64,000 nucleotides of DNA from DATFRX01 sp035630615 (lineage in GTDB: Bacteria > Actinomycetota > Actinomycetes > Propionibacteriales > Nocardioidaceae), in the NCBI GenBank assembly GCA_035630615.1, contig DASQKI010000025.1, forward strand, positions 1-64,000. The letters run 5' to 3'. Each line of letters opens with the position of its first letter. Within the stretch, counting starts at the first letter, position 1. Both the position numbers and the translations under genes were made by a program. Below are positions 23,791 through 32,579 of this stretch, piece after piece. The notes under the pieces were generated by a model that searched no databases, was not told where the DNA came from, and was given only the letters and a program-made list of their open reading frames with translations.

Positions 23791-25229
23791 TCGAGACGAC
23801 CTTGGGCGAGATCGCGGCCTGGGCCGGCGGTGCGCTGGACCTCGCCGATCCGGCGACACCGGTCGACGCGCCGGCGGCCGCCGACTCGCGCCAGGTCGTG
23901 CCGGGCGGACTCTTCGTGGCGATCGTGGGCGAGCGGGTCGACGGCCATGACTACGCCCGGCGGGCCATCGACGCCGGCGCCGTCGCCTGCCTCACCTCGC
24001 GGCCGGTCGGCGTCCCGGCGATCGTCGTCGACGACCCGACCGCCGCGCTTGGACGGGTCGCCGGAGCCGTACTGGAGCGGCTCGACGGATGCTCGGTCGT
24101 CGGGCTCACGGGCTCACAGGGCAAGACCACCACCAAGGATCTTCTCGCCCAGGTGCTGGCTCGCCGCGGCCCGACAGTGGCGCCCGTCGGGTCCTACAAC
24201 ACCGAGATCGGTGTGCCGCTGACGGTCCTTCGCGCCGATCGTGACACCCGCTACCTGGTGATCGAGATGGGCGCTCGCGGCAAGGGGCACATCGCCTACC
24301 TCTGCGACATGACGCGCCCCAAGGTCGGTCTCGTACTCAACGTCGGCCTGGCCCACGTCGGCGGGTTCGGCAGCCGGGAGGGCATCGCGGCCGCGAAGGG
24401 CGAGCTGGTGGAGTCGCTGCCGTCCGACGGAGTCGCGGTCCTCAACGCCGACGACCCTCTAGTACGTGAGATGGCCGGTCGGACCAAGGCCCGTGTCATG
24501 ACCTTCGGCGAGCATCCCGACGCCGACGTCCGGATCGACGACGTCACGCTCGATCCGATCGGCCGGCCACGGTTCGCGCTGACGTACGCCGGCGCGACCG
24601 CCCCGGTCGAGCTGCGCCTGCTGAGTCGCTATCAGGCGGCCAATGCCGCGGCGGCCGCCGGGGTCGCGCTGAGCCTCGGCATGGAGCTGGCGGACATCTC
24701 CGAGGCCCTGTCGGAGGCCGGCGCTGCTTCGCGTTGGCGGATGGAGCCCCACGAACGGGCCGATGGCGTGCTGGTGCTCAACGACGCGTACAACGCCAAC
24801 CCCGACTCGATGCGGGCGGCACTCGACACGACAGCCGGCATCGTCGGCAACCGGCAGGGGCGCGGCATCGCGGTTCTGGGGCCGATGCGTGAGCTCGGAT
24901 CGGCGTCCGAGGAGGCGCACCGTGAGATCGGCGGCTGGGCGGTCGAACGTGGCATCGACACGGTGGTGGTCGTCGGCGAGGACGCCCGTTCCATCCTCCT
25001 GGGAGCGGAGGCCGCCGGCGTCGCCGAGGCCGTCCTCGTGCCCGACGGGCCATCCGCCGTGGAGTGGCTCGACAAGCGACTGCGGTCCGGTGACGTCGTT
25101 CTGGTCAAGGCCTCCCGAGCCGACGGTCTCGAGCGAGTCGCGCACGCCTTGACCGCGTCCGCCGGGAATACTGCGTCCGAGAGCGCCGCGGCGGCGACGG
25201 AGGGTGAAGGGAGTACGGACGCTCAATGA
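23787..25229 (+). CDS. murF: UDP-MurNAc-tripeptide:D-Ala-D-Ala ligase MurF
   Basis: 480 residues. P-loop GLTGSQGKTTTKDLLAQVL, VIEMGARGKGHIAYL, LNVGLAHVGGFGSREGIA and the C-terminal LNDAYNANPDSMRAAL are MurF signatures. It adds D-Ala-D-Ala to the tripeptide precursor. GTG 23787 overlaps the murE stop (GTGA). The last 20 residues are Ala/Glu-rich and probably disordered. Confidence 0.95.
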   Translation: MIETTLGEIAAWAGGALDLADPATPVDAPAAADSRQVVPGGLFVAIVGERVDGHDYARRAIDAGAVACLTSRPVGVPAIVVDDPTAALGRVAGAVLERLDGCSVVGLTGSQGKTTTKDLLAQVLARRGPTVAPVGSYNTEIGVPLTVLRADRDTRYLVIEMGARGKGHIAYLCDMTRPKVGLVLNVGLAHVGGFGSREGIAAAKGELVESLPSDGVAVLNADDPLVREMAGRTKARVMTFGEHPDADVRIDDVTLDPIGRPRFALTYAGATAPVELRLLSRYQAANAAAAAGVALSLGMELADISEALSEAGAASRWRMEPHERADGVLVLNDAYNANPDSMRAALDTTAGIVGNRQGRGIAVLGPMRELGSASEEAHREIGGWAVERGIDTVVVVGEDARSILLGAEAAGVAEAVLVPDGPSAVEWLDKRLRSGDVVLVKASRADGLERVAHALTASAGNTASESAAAATEGEGSTDAQ

Positions 25230-26305
25230 GAGCCATCTTGCTGGCCGGTGGGCTGTCCCTGCTGGGAACCCTGCTCGGCACCCGCCTGGCGATTTCCGTC
25301 CTGGTGTCCAAGGGCTACGGCCAGCTGATCCGCGACGACGGACCGACCTCCCACCACACCAAGCGCGGCACGCCCACCATGGGCGGCCTGGTCATCATGC
25401 TGTCGGTCGGCGTCGGCTACGGCCTCGCGATGCTGCTGACCCAAACCGAACCGTCGGCGTCGGCGCTGTTACTGCTCTTCTTGTTTTTCGGCCTCGGCCT
25501 CGTCGGATTCGTCGACGACTACATCAAGATCGTCAAGCAGCGCAGCCTCGGATTGCGCAGCAAGGCGAAGATGGCCGGCCAGACCGTGATTGCCTTGGCC
25601 TTCGGCTGGGGCGCCTTGCAGTTCGAGGACGAAAACGGTCGGACGCCGATCTCTTACGGCATCTCGTTCATCCGCGACATCGACGGGTGGGAGTTCCCGA
25701 CGGTCGTCGTCTTGATCTTGGTGCTGCTGATCGTCGCCGGTACGAGCAACGGCGTAAACCTCACCGACGGCCTGGACGGTCTGGCCTGCGGCTCGTCGGC
25801 GATGGTGTTCGCCGCGTACACGCTGGTCAACATCTGGCAGAACAACCAGTTCTGCGGCACGCACCCCGGCCCGAAGTGTTATGAGGTGCGCGACCCCCTC
25901 GATCTCGCCGTCATCGCCGCCGCGCTCACCGGCGCCTGCTTCGGATTCCTCTGGTGGAACGCGGCGCCGGCCAAGATCATCATGGGCGACACCGGGTCGC
26001 TGAGCCTGGGCGGCGTGATGGCCGGCCTCGCGATCATGACCCGCACGGAGCTGCTGCTGCTGATCATCGGCGGTCTCTTCGTCATCATCAGCCTGTCGGT
26101 CATGCTGCAGGTCGGGTGGTTCAAGGCCACTAAGCGCGCGACCGGGGTGGGCAAGCGGATCTTCCGGATGGCGCCGCTGCAGCACCACTTTGAGTTAGCC
26201 GGCTGGGAGGAGATCACCATCGTCATCCGGTTCTGGATCATCTCGGGGCTGTGCGTGGCTGGTGGGCTCGGTGTCTTCTACGCCGAATGGGTCGCCGGCG
26301 CATGA
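25226..26305 (+). CDS. mraY: Phospho-MurNAc-pentapeptide transferase MraY
   Basis: 359 residues with about ten membrane helices. DDGPTSHHTKRGTPTMGG, the aspartate-rich FVDDYIKI, NLTDGLDGLA and the APAKIIMGDTGSL block are diagnostic. It transfers phospho-MurNAc-pentapeptide to undecaprenyl phosphate, making lipid I at the inner membrane face. ATG 25226 overlaps the murF stop. The loop holding NQFCGTHPGPKCYEV lies outside the membrane. Confidence 0.97.
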   Translation: MRAILLAGGLSLLGTLLGTRLAISVLVSKGYGQLIRDDGPTSHHTKRGTPTMGGLVIMLSVGVGYGLAMLLTQTEPSASALLLLFLFFGLGLVGFVDDYIKIVKQRSLGLRSKAKMAGQTVIALAFGWGALQFEDENGRTPISYGISFIRDIDGWEFPTVVVLILVLLIVAGTSNGVNLTDGLDGLACGSSAMVFAAYTLVNIWQNNQFCGTHPGPKCYEVRDPLDLAVIAAALTGACFGFLWWNAAPAKIIMGDTGSLSLGGVMAGLAIMTRTELLLLIIGGLFVIISLSVMLQVGWFKATKRATGVGKRIFRMAPLQHHFELAGWEEITIVIRFWIISGLCVAGGLGVFYAEWVAGA

Positions 26306-27753
26306 CCGAGTCGCCGGTCGACGCGCTCGGACCGGACGCGAACTGGAGCGGCATCGACGTCGTCGTCACGGGCCTCGCCGTCTCGGGCGTCGCTGCCGCG
26401 CGCGTACTCCTCGAGCTCGGAGCGCGGGTAACGGCCGTCGACGCCGCGGATTCGGAGGCGGTTCGACGGCGCGCGGCCGATCTCGAGGCGTCCGGAGGTC
26501 GCGCCCTGATCGGGGCGGACGCGATCGATCGCCTGCCCGACACCACGCAATTGGTCGTCACGTCGCCAGGATGGACGCCGCGGGCGCCGCTGCTGGTCGA
26601 CGCCGCCGGCCGCGAGGTGCCGATCTGGGGCGAGGTCGAGCTCGCCTGGCGGTTGCGCGGACCGGACGCCGTGCCGTGGCTGTGCGTCACCGGCACCAAC
26701 GGCAAGACGACGACGGTCCAGATGCTCGATGCGATCTTGCGGGCGGCCGGACAGCGATCCGCCGCCGTCGGCAATGTGGGGGCGCCGGCCGTCGAGGCGG
26801 TCGTGGCGGCCGAGCCCTACGACGTGCTCGCGGTCGAACTGTCCAGCTTCCAGCTGCATTGGGCGCCCTCGCTGGCGCCGCGAGCATCGGTCATCCTCAA
26901 CATCGCCCCGGACCATCTCGACTGGTACGCCGGGTCGATGGAGGCCTACGTCGCCGACAAGGCCCGGATCTACGAGCGGGTCGAGGTCGCGCGCGTCTAC
27001 AACGTCGCCGACGAGCAGACCGTACGGCTGGCGACGTCGGTGACGGGTCCGGCCCGGGCCGTCGGATTCACGCTCGACGCGCCGCCGCCGGGTGCGCTCG
27101 GTGTCCTCGACGGCACGCTGATCGACGGAGCTTTCGAGACCGTTCGCGGCCGTGGCGTCGAGCTGGCGTCGGTGTCGGACGTACGGCCGCCCGCCCCGCA
27201 CAACGTCGCCAACGCGCTCGCGGCGGCCGCCCTGGCTCGCGCCCATGGAGTGCCGGCAGAGGCGGTGCGTGCCGGCCTCGCCGGATTTGCGCCGGACCGG
27301 CATCGCAACGAGACCGTCGCGACCCATGCCGGTGTCGACTGGATCGACGACTCGAAAGCGACCAATCCGCACGCGGCGGAGGCGTCCCTGGTGGGCTACT
27401 CCTCGGTGGTGTGGATCGCCGGCGGCCTCGCCAAGGGAGCCACCTTCGACCAGCTCGTCGTCCGCGTCCGGGACCGGCTGCGAGCCGTGGTGCTGCTCGG
27501 GCGCGACCGCGGCGTCGTCGGCGAGGCGCTGGCGCGACACGCACCGGAGGTCCCGGTGTTCGAGGTCACCGAAGGGGAGACTGGCTCCGACGTCATGGAG
27601 CGTGTCGTGCAGGCGGCGACGTCGGTTGCCGAGCGAGGAGACTCGGTCCTGCTCGCGCCCGGGTGTGCGTCGCAGGACCTGTTCGCCAACTACGGGGACC
27701 GAGGAGACGCCTTCGCGGCCGCGGTAGATCGGCGTATCGCCGCCGATCGTTAG
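26302..27753 (+). CDS. murD: UDP-MurNAc-L-alanine:D-glutamate ligase MurD
   Basis: 483 residues. P-loop CVTGTNGKTTTVQML, ELSSFQLHW, NIAPDHLDWY and the C-terminal DDSKATNPHAAEASL are MurD hallmarks. ATG 26302 overlaps the mraY stop (ATGA) and is preferred to an upstream in-frame start inside mraY. It adds D-glutamate to UDP-MurNAc-L-Ala. Confidence 0.95.
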   Translation: MTESPVDALGPDANWSGIDVVVTGLAVSGVAAARVLLELGARVTAVDAADSEAVRRRAADLEASGGRALIGADAIDRLPDTTQLVVTSPGWTPRAPLLVDAAGREVPIWGEVELAWRLRGPDAVPWLCVTGTNGKTTTVQMLDAILRAAGQRSAAVGNVGAPAVEAVVAAEPYDVLAVELSSFQLHWAPSLAPRASVILNIAPDHLDWYAGSMEAYVADKARIYERVEVARVYNVADEQTVRLATSVTGPARAVGFTLDAPPPGALGVLDGTLIDGAFETVRGRGVELASVSDVRPPAPHNVANALAAAALARAHGVPAEAVRAGLAGFAPDRHRNETVATHAGVDWIDDSKATNPHAAEASLVGYSSVVWIAGGLAKGATFDQLVVRVRDRLRAVVLLGRDRGVVGEALARHAPEVPVFEVTEGETGSDVMERVVQAATSVAERGDSVLLAPGCASQDLFANYGDRGDAFAAAVDRRIAADR

Positions 27754-27765
27754 GGAGGAGGGCCC

Positions 27766-29049
27766 GTGGCGACCGCGACGAAGCAGCCTCCGCGGGCCGC
27801 ACGCGGCTCCGGCGACCAGCATCGGACGGCGGTCCAACGATGGCTGGCGTCGCTGCGGCACGGTCTCGAGCGGCCGATGATGTCGTACCAACTCGTCATC
27901 GGCGTGACTGCGCTGCTGCTGGGCCTCGGCCTCGTCATGGTCTTGTCGGCGAGCTCGGTGCTGTCCTACGAGCAGTACGGGTCGTCCTATTACATCTTCG
28001 GCAAGCAGGCGATGTGGGCGGTGACCGGCATCCCGATCGCCTGGATCGTTTCGCGCACGTCGGTGCGCGTCATGCGGTGGTTCGCCTATCCCGCGATGGT
28101 CGGCTCGATCGTGTTGATCTGCATGACCTACATCCCCGGCGTCGGCGTCGAGGTCAACGGCAACCAAAACTGGCTGAACTTCGGCGGGCCGGTCACCATC
28201 CAGCCGTCCGAGATCGCCAAGCTCGCCATCGTGATCTGGGCGGCGGACCTCTACGCCCGCAAGGAAAAGCTCCTCGACGACTGGAAGCACCTGCTGATCC
28301 CGATGATCCCGGCCACCGGTCTCGTGGTCGCCCTCGTCGTCGGCCAGCGCGACGTCGGCACCGCGCTCGTGCTCTTCGCGATCGTGTTGGGCATGCTGTG
28401 GGTCGTCGGCGCGCCGGCCCGGCTGTTCGTCGGCACGACACTCGTCCTGGTCGGCGTCGCGACCTACCTCGCCAGCAGCGACGCCGAGCGGGTCAAGCGG
28501 CTGACCACGTTCATCGACCCGCTCAGCGACTTACGTGGCGACGGGTGGCAGGCCGCGCACGGCTTCTTCGCCCTCGCGACGGGCCAGTTCTGGGGCGTCG
28601 GGCTCGGCGCCAGCCGGCAGAAGTGGGGCAGTCTGCCGGAGGCGCACACCGACTTCATCTTCGCGGTGATCGGCGAGGAGACCGGGCTGTTCGGGACCAT
28701 GGTGGTGTTGGGGTTGTTCATGGTCCTCGGCTACACCGGCTTTCGGATCGCCAGCCGAGCTCGCGAGCCGTTCGCCCGGTACGCCGCGGCCGGAATCACG
28801 GTCTGGCTGCTCTCCCAAGCGCTGATCAACATCGGCATGGTGCTCGGTCTGTTGCCGGTCATCGGCATCCCGCTGCCGCTCGTCTCATACGGTGGTTCCG
28901 CACTGCTTCCGACCCTGATCGCTCTCGGCATGCTGTCGGCGTTCGCTCGAGCCGAGCCGGGGGCCCGGGTCGCGTTGCAGTCCAAGCGGGTCCGCCGGCA
29001 GCGTCGGCGATCCACAGCCAACATGCCGAACCGACAGCAGAAACGGTGA
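27766..29049 (+). CDS. ftsW: Septal peptidoglycan polymerase FtsW (SEDS family)
   Basis: 427 residues, about ten membrane helices. SEDS signatures: ASSVLSYEQYGSSYYIFGKQ, NWLNFGG...IQPSEIAKLA, and GIPLPLVSYGGSALLPTLI near the C-terminus. It polymerises glycan strands from lipid II together with FtsI. The GTG start has GGGAGGAGG 4 bases upstream. The 40-residue N-terminal cytoplasmic extension and basic C-terminal tail are common in actinobacterial FtsW. Confidence 0.95.
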   Translation: MATATKQPPRAARGSGDQHRTAVQRWLASLRHGLERPMMSYQLVIGVTALLLGLGLVMVLSASSVLSYEQYGSSYYIFGKQAMWAVTGIPIAWIVSRTSVRVMRWFAYPAMVGSIVLICMTYIPGVGVEVNGNQNWLNFGGPVTIQPSEIAKLAIVIWAADLYARKEKLLDDWKHLLIPMIPATGLVVALVVGQRDVGTALVLFAIVLGMLWVVGAPARLFVGTTLVLVGVATYLASSDAERVKRLTTFIDPLSDLRGDGWQAAHGFFALATGQFWGVGLGASRQKWGSLPEAHTDFIFAVIGEETGLFGTMVVLGLFMVLGYTGFRIASRAREPFARYAAAGITVWLLSQALINIGMVLGLLPVIGIPLPLVSYGGSALLPTLIALGMLSAFARAEPGARVALQSKRVRRQRRRSTANMPNRQQKR

Positions 29050-29052
29050 GCA

Positions 29053-30144
29053 ATGCCCCTGTCCGTCCTTCTCGCCGGCGGCGGCACCGCCGGCCACACG
29101 TCGCCGCTGCTCGCGACCGCCGAGGCGCTGCGTGATCGCAACCCCGACGTCGCCCTGACCTGCCTCGGCACCGAACGCGGCATCGAGACCCGGGTCATCC
29201 CGCAGGCCGGGTTGCCACTCGAGCTCATCCCGCCGGTGCCGCTGCCGCGGCGGCCGACCCTCGACCTCGCCCGGGTCCCGGGTCGGCTGCGGGGCGCCGT
29301 CCGGAGCGCCGGCGACGTACTCGACCGCATCAAGCCCGATGTCGTCGTCGGATTCGGGGGATACGTCGCGCTTCCGGCCTACTTCGCGGCCCGCCGCCGC
29401 AAGGTCCCGATCGTCATCCACGAAGGCAACGCGATGCCGGGGCTAGCCAATAAGATCGGGGCCAGGTTCACCCGACACGTCGCCACGAGCTTCCCCGACA
29501 CGTCGCTGTCCCACGCAGTGTTCACCGGACTGCCGATCCGGCGCCTGATCTCGGACATGGATCGGTTCAAGCAGCGTGCCGAGGGCCATGCGGAGTTCGG
29601 CCTTGATCCGGAGCGGCCGACGCTGCTCGTCACCGGCGGCTCGCAGGGTGCCCGGCGGATCAACTACGCGGTTGCAGGCGCCGCCCACGCACTCGCGGAT
29701 GCCGGCGTCCAGGTGCTCCACCATGCCGGCCGGGTCGAGGAGGCCGAGGTCAGCCCGCGGGACGGCGACCCGCCGTACATCGTCACGCCCTACATCGAGC
29801 GCATGGACCTCGCGTACGCCGCGGCCGACCTGATCGTGTGCCGAGCCGGCGCCAACACCGTCACCGAGGTGGCCTGCGCCGGCCTACCCGCCGCCTTCTG
29901 CCCGCTGCCGATCGGCAATGGCGAACAGGCCCGCAACGCTCGCCCGGTCGTCGACGCCGGTGGTGCGCTGCTCGTCGACGACGACGCGATGAGCTCCGAC
30001 TGGGTCGCCCGGACCGTGCCGGAGCTGTTGTCGGACCCGGAGCGGTTGGAGGCCATGTCGCGGGCGACGACCGACCTGCTGCCGCGCGACGCCGACGTCC
30101 GGCTCGCGGCCATGGTCGAGGCGGCCGCGCGAGGCGCGACATGA
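29053..30144 (+). CDS. murG: UDP-GlcNAc transferase MurG
   Basis: 363 residues, GT28 fold. LLAGGGTAGHTSPLLATAEAL, VVGFGGYVALPAYFAA, IHEGNAMPGLANK and the UDP-GlcNAc pocket LIVCRAGANTVTEVACAGLPA are intact. It adds GlcNAc to lipid I, forming lipid II. It starts 3 bases after the ftsW stop. Confidence 0.96.
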   Translation: MPLSVLLAGGGTAGHTSPLLATAEALRDRNPDVALTCLGTERGIETRVIPQAGLPLELIPPVPLPRRPTLDLARVPGRLRGAVRSAGDVLDRIKPDVVVGFGGYVALPAYFAARRRKVPIVIHEGNAMPGLANKIGARFTRHVATSFPDTSLSHAVFTGLPIRRLISDMDRFKQRAEGHAEFGLDPERPTLLVTGGSQGARRINYAVAGAAHALADAGVQVLHHAGRVEEAEVSPRDGDPPYIVTPYIERMDLAYAAADLIVCRAGANTVTEVACAGLPAAFCPLPIGNGEQARNARPVVDAGGALLVDDDAMSSDWVARTVPELLSDPERLEAMSRATTDLLPRDADVRLAAMVEAAARGAT

Positions 30145-31574
30145 GGATCCCGGTCCCCGACGACATCCCGAGCGCGGTCGAGCTCGGCCGGGTGCACTAC
30201 GTCGGCATCGGAGGCGCCGGACTGTCGGGCCTGGCGCGTCTGATGCTCGCCCGCGGAGTCGCCGTCAGTGGGAGTGACGCCCAGGAGTCGTCGACGCTCG
30301 ACGCGCTTCGGGCGCTGGGGGCCACCTGCTACATCGGTCACCGCGCCGAGCAGGTCAAGGATGTCGACACGGTCGTCGTCTCGACCGCGATCGACGAGTC
30401 CAACCCCGAGGTCGTCGCCGCTCGCGACCTCGGCCTTCGGTTGTGGCCGCGAGCCGCCGCCGTCGTGTCCGTGATGGTCGGCCGCACGGTCATGGCGGTC
30501 ACCGGCACGCACGGCAAGAGCACGACCTCGTCGATGCTGGCCGTGGCCCTGACCGAGGCCGGTGCCGACCCGTCGTACGCGCTCGGCGCTGACCTGGCGG
30601 CGACGGGCAGCAACGCCCACGAGGGCGGGGGCAGCGAGTTCGTCGTCGAGGCCGACGAGAGCGACGGCGCGTTCCTCGCGTACTCGCCGACGGTCGCCGT
30701 CGTCACCAACGTCGAGGCCGACCACCTCGACGTCTACGGCACGCCGGAGGCCTATCGAGCGGCCTTCGACACCTTTCTGGAGCGGATCGTGTCCGGCGGA
30801 TGCCTGGTCGCCTGCGTCGACGACCCGGGCGCCGCGTCCCTCGTCGACCAGGCCCGCCAGCAGGGCGTCGACACGATCGCGGTCGGCTTCGGTCCGGCAT
30901 CCGACCTCCGCGGCGTCGACGTGACGGTCGAGGGCGCCACCTCCAGCTGTGTCGTGGAGCAGAGCGGCCAGCGGTTCGGCACCTTGCGGATCGCGCTACC
31001 CGGACGGCACTACCTGCTCGACGCGTTGCTCGCACTCGCGGCGGGCCTTCGGCGCGGCTACGCGTTCGACGCGCTCGCGACCGGGCTGGGCCGCTACGCC
31101 GGCAGCCGTCGGCGCATGGAGTTCAAGGGCGAGGCGGCGCAGATCCGCGTGTTCGACTCGTACGCCCATCACCCGACCGAGATCGCCGCCGACCTGGCAG
31201 CCGCTCGGTCGCTCGCGGGCACGGGTCGGGTCGTCGTCTGCTACCAGCCGCATCTGGTGTCGCGGACCAAGGCGTTCGGCGCCGAGATGGGGCAAAGCCT
31301 GGGTGCCGCCGACATCGCGATCGTCGCCGACATCTATCTCGCCCGCGAGCCCGCCGAGGTGGGCGTCGACGGGCGCATGGTCGCCGACGCGGTGCCGCTG
31401 CCGCCCGATCAGGTGCGCTACGTGCCCGACCGGGCCGACCTCGCGACCGCGGTCGTGACGGTGGTGCGGCCGGGCGACCTCGTCCTCACGCTGGGTGCCG
31501 GCGACATCACCACGGTGGGTCCGCAGGTGTTGGCATTGCTAGCCGAGTCCGGAGGCCCGCCGGCCGATGTCTGA
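30141..31574 (+). CDS. murC: UDP-MurNAc:L-alanine ligase MurC
   Basis: 477 residues. VHYVGIGGAGLSGLARLM (N-terminal UDP site), P-loop AVTGTHGKSTTSSML, VVEADESDGAFL, TNVEADHLDVYG and DSYAHHPTEIAADL identify it. Position +4 of the P-loop is Ser rather than the usual Thr (GKST for GKTT), a conservative change. ATG 30141 overlaps the murG stop. It begins stem peptide synthesis. Confidence 0.95.
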   Translation: MRIPVPDDIPSAVELGRVHYVGIGGAGLSGLARLMLARGVAVSGSDAQESSTLDALRALGATCYIGHRAEQVKDVDTVVVSTAIDESNPEVVAARDLGLRLWPRAAAVVSVMVGRTVMAVTGTHGKSTTSSMLAVALTEAGADPSYALGADLAATGSNAHEGGGSEFVVEADESDGAFLAYSPTVAVVTNVEADHLDVYGTPEAYRAAFDTFLERIVSGGCLVACVDDPGAASLVDQARQQGVDTIAVGFGPASDLRGVDVTVEGATSSCVVEQSGQRFGTLRIALPGRHYLLDALLALAAGLRRGYAFDALATGLGRYAGSRRRMEFKGEAAQIRVFDSYAHHPTEIAADLAAARSLAGTGRVVVCYQPHLVSRTKAFGAEMGQSLGAADIAIVADIYLAREPAEVGVDGRMVADAVPLPPDQVRYVPDRADLATAVVTVVRPGDLVLTLGAGDITTVGPQVLALLAESGGPPADV

Positions 31575-32289
31575 CCCGGTCATCCCGGCTCCGTTCGCCC
31601 GGCGACGGTTCACCCGGTGGTTCGGCCGGCGCCAGGTCGTGGTGCTCCTTGTCGTTGCGGTGATCGGGTTCGGCGCATGGGTCGTCTACGGGTCGACGTG
31701 GCTCGGCGTCACGTCGGTCGAGATCGAGGGCACCTCATACCTGACGCCGAGCGAGGTTCGGCGGGTCGCCGCGATCGAGGACGACACCCCGTTGGCCAGG
31801 CTCGACCTGGACGCCGTCGAGGACCGGGTTGCCGAGTTGCCGGCGGTCGCCGACGTCGACGTCCGTCGGGACTGGCCCAACGGCGTACGCATCGTGATCG
31901 AGGAGCGCGAGGCGGTGGCAGTCGTTCGTCAGGACGGCGAATACCAGGCGATGGACGCCGAGGGGGTGTTGTTCCGCACCTACCGTCGGCCGCCGCACCG
32001 GCTGCCGCTGGTGCGGGCCGGTCAGCTCGAGGAGCGGGGGAGTGAGGACGCCCTGCACGAGGTCGCGAGTGTGGTCGGGTCGCTCGACCGCCCCATTGCT
32101 CGCGAGGTCGACCACGTCGAGGTGGCCAGCATGGACGCGATCGAGCTCGTGCTGTCCAACGGTGACGAAGTGCGGTGGGGGAGCTCGGCGCAGTCGGATC
32201 TCAAGGCCCGCGTCCTCGCCACGCTGCTCGAGGTCGACGCCTCGGTCTACGACGTCTCCGTACCCGAACAGCCAACGACCCGGGCGTGA
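31567..32289 (+). CDS. ftsQ: Cell division protein FtsQ
   Basis: 240 residues. A basic cytoplasmic start (FARRRFTRWFGRRQ) precedes a single membrane helix (about 22-44), then a POTRA domain (VTSVEIEGTSYLTPSEVRRVA, about 50-120) and the FtsQ beta domain. It overlaps the last 8 bases of murC. FtsQ links the FtsBL complex to the divisome. The next gene, ftsZ, has its own long leader. Confidence 0.93.
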   Translation: MSDPVIPAPFARRRFTRWFGRRQVVVLLVVAVIGFGAWVVYGSTWLGVTSVEIEGTSYLTPSEVRRVAAIEDDTPLARLDLDAVEDRVAELPAVADVDVRRDWPNGVRIVIEEREAVAVVRQDGEYQAMDAEGVLFRTYRRPPHRLPLVRAGQLEERGSEDALHEVASVVGSLDRPIAREVDHVEVASMDAIELVLSNGDEVRWGSSAQSDLKARVLATLLEVDASVYDVSVPEQPTTRA

Positions 32290-32302
32290 GTACGCCGCCG
32301 TC

Positions 32303-32367
32303 CCACTCGCCGAGTGGCGCACCGTTGTCGCGCAGAGCCGACAAAAGTAGCGACTGTGCGCCACTCG
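32303..32367 (+). repeat. Competing inverted repeats between ftsQ and ftsZ
   Basis: Arm B, CGAGTGGCGCAC (32311-32322), pairs perfectly over 12 bases with arm C, GTGCGCCACTCG (32356-32367). Within the loop GTCGC 32327-32331 can pair with GCGAC 32350-32354, or TTGTCG 32325-32330 with CGACAA 32339-32344. The start of arm B can instead pair with CCACT 32303-32307, giving a second exclusive hairpin. It could terminate ftsQ transcription or act as a switch. Confidence 0.6.
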
Positions 32368-32456
32368 ACGGTGAATTCGACACGCGCTTTCGCGACACGC
32401 GTACGGGTGTTTGAACCGCTTGATGGCGCCACGTACGTTGCTGCGCAGTCGGCAGG

Positions 32457-32487
32457 TTGACATAACTATAACCCTCTACCTGAGGGT
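32457..32487 (+). promoter_or_regulatory. ftsZ promoter region
   Basis: A perfect TTGACA -35 lies at 32457-32462. GAGGGT (32482-32487), 19 bases downstream, is the only -10-like hexamer, and is poor. The palindrome CCCTC(32472-32476)-N5-GAGGG(32482-32486) overlaps it, so an operator here is possible. The leader to the GTG of ftsZ would be about 85 bases. Confidence 0.5.
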
Positions 32488-32579
32488 GAAGGTTTTGGGA
32501 GTCGGTCGATCGTTACCGGAAACACCGAAATCGCCGATCCGGACACGGGGCGGCCAGCAACCGAGAGAAGGTGCGCGTT

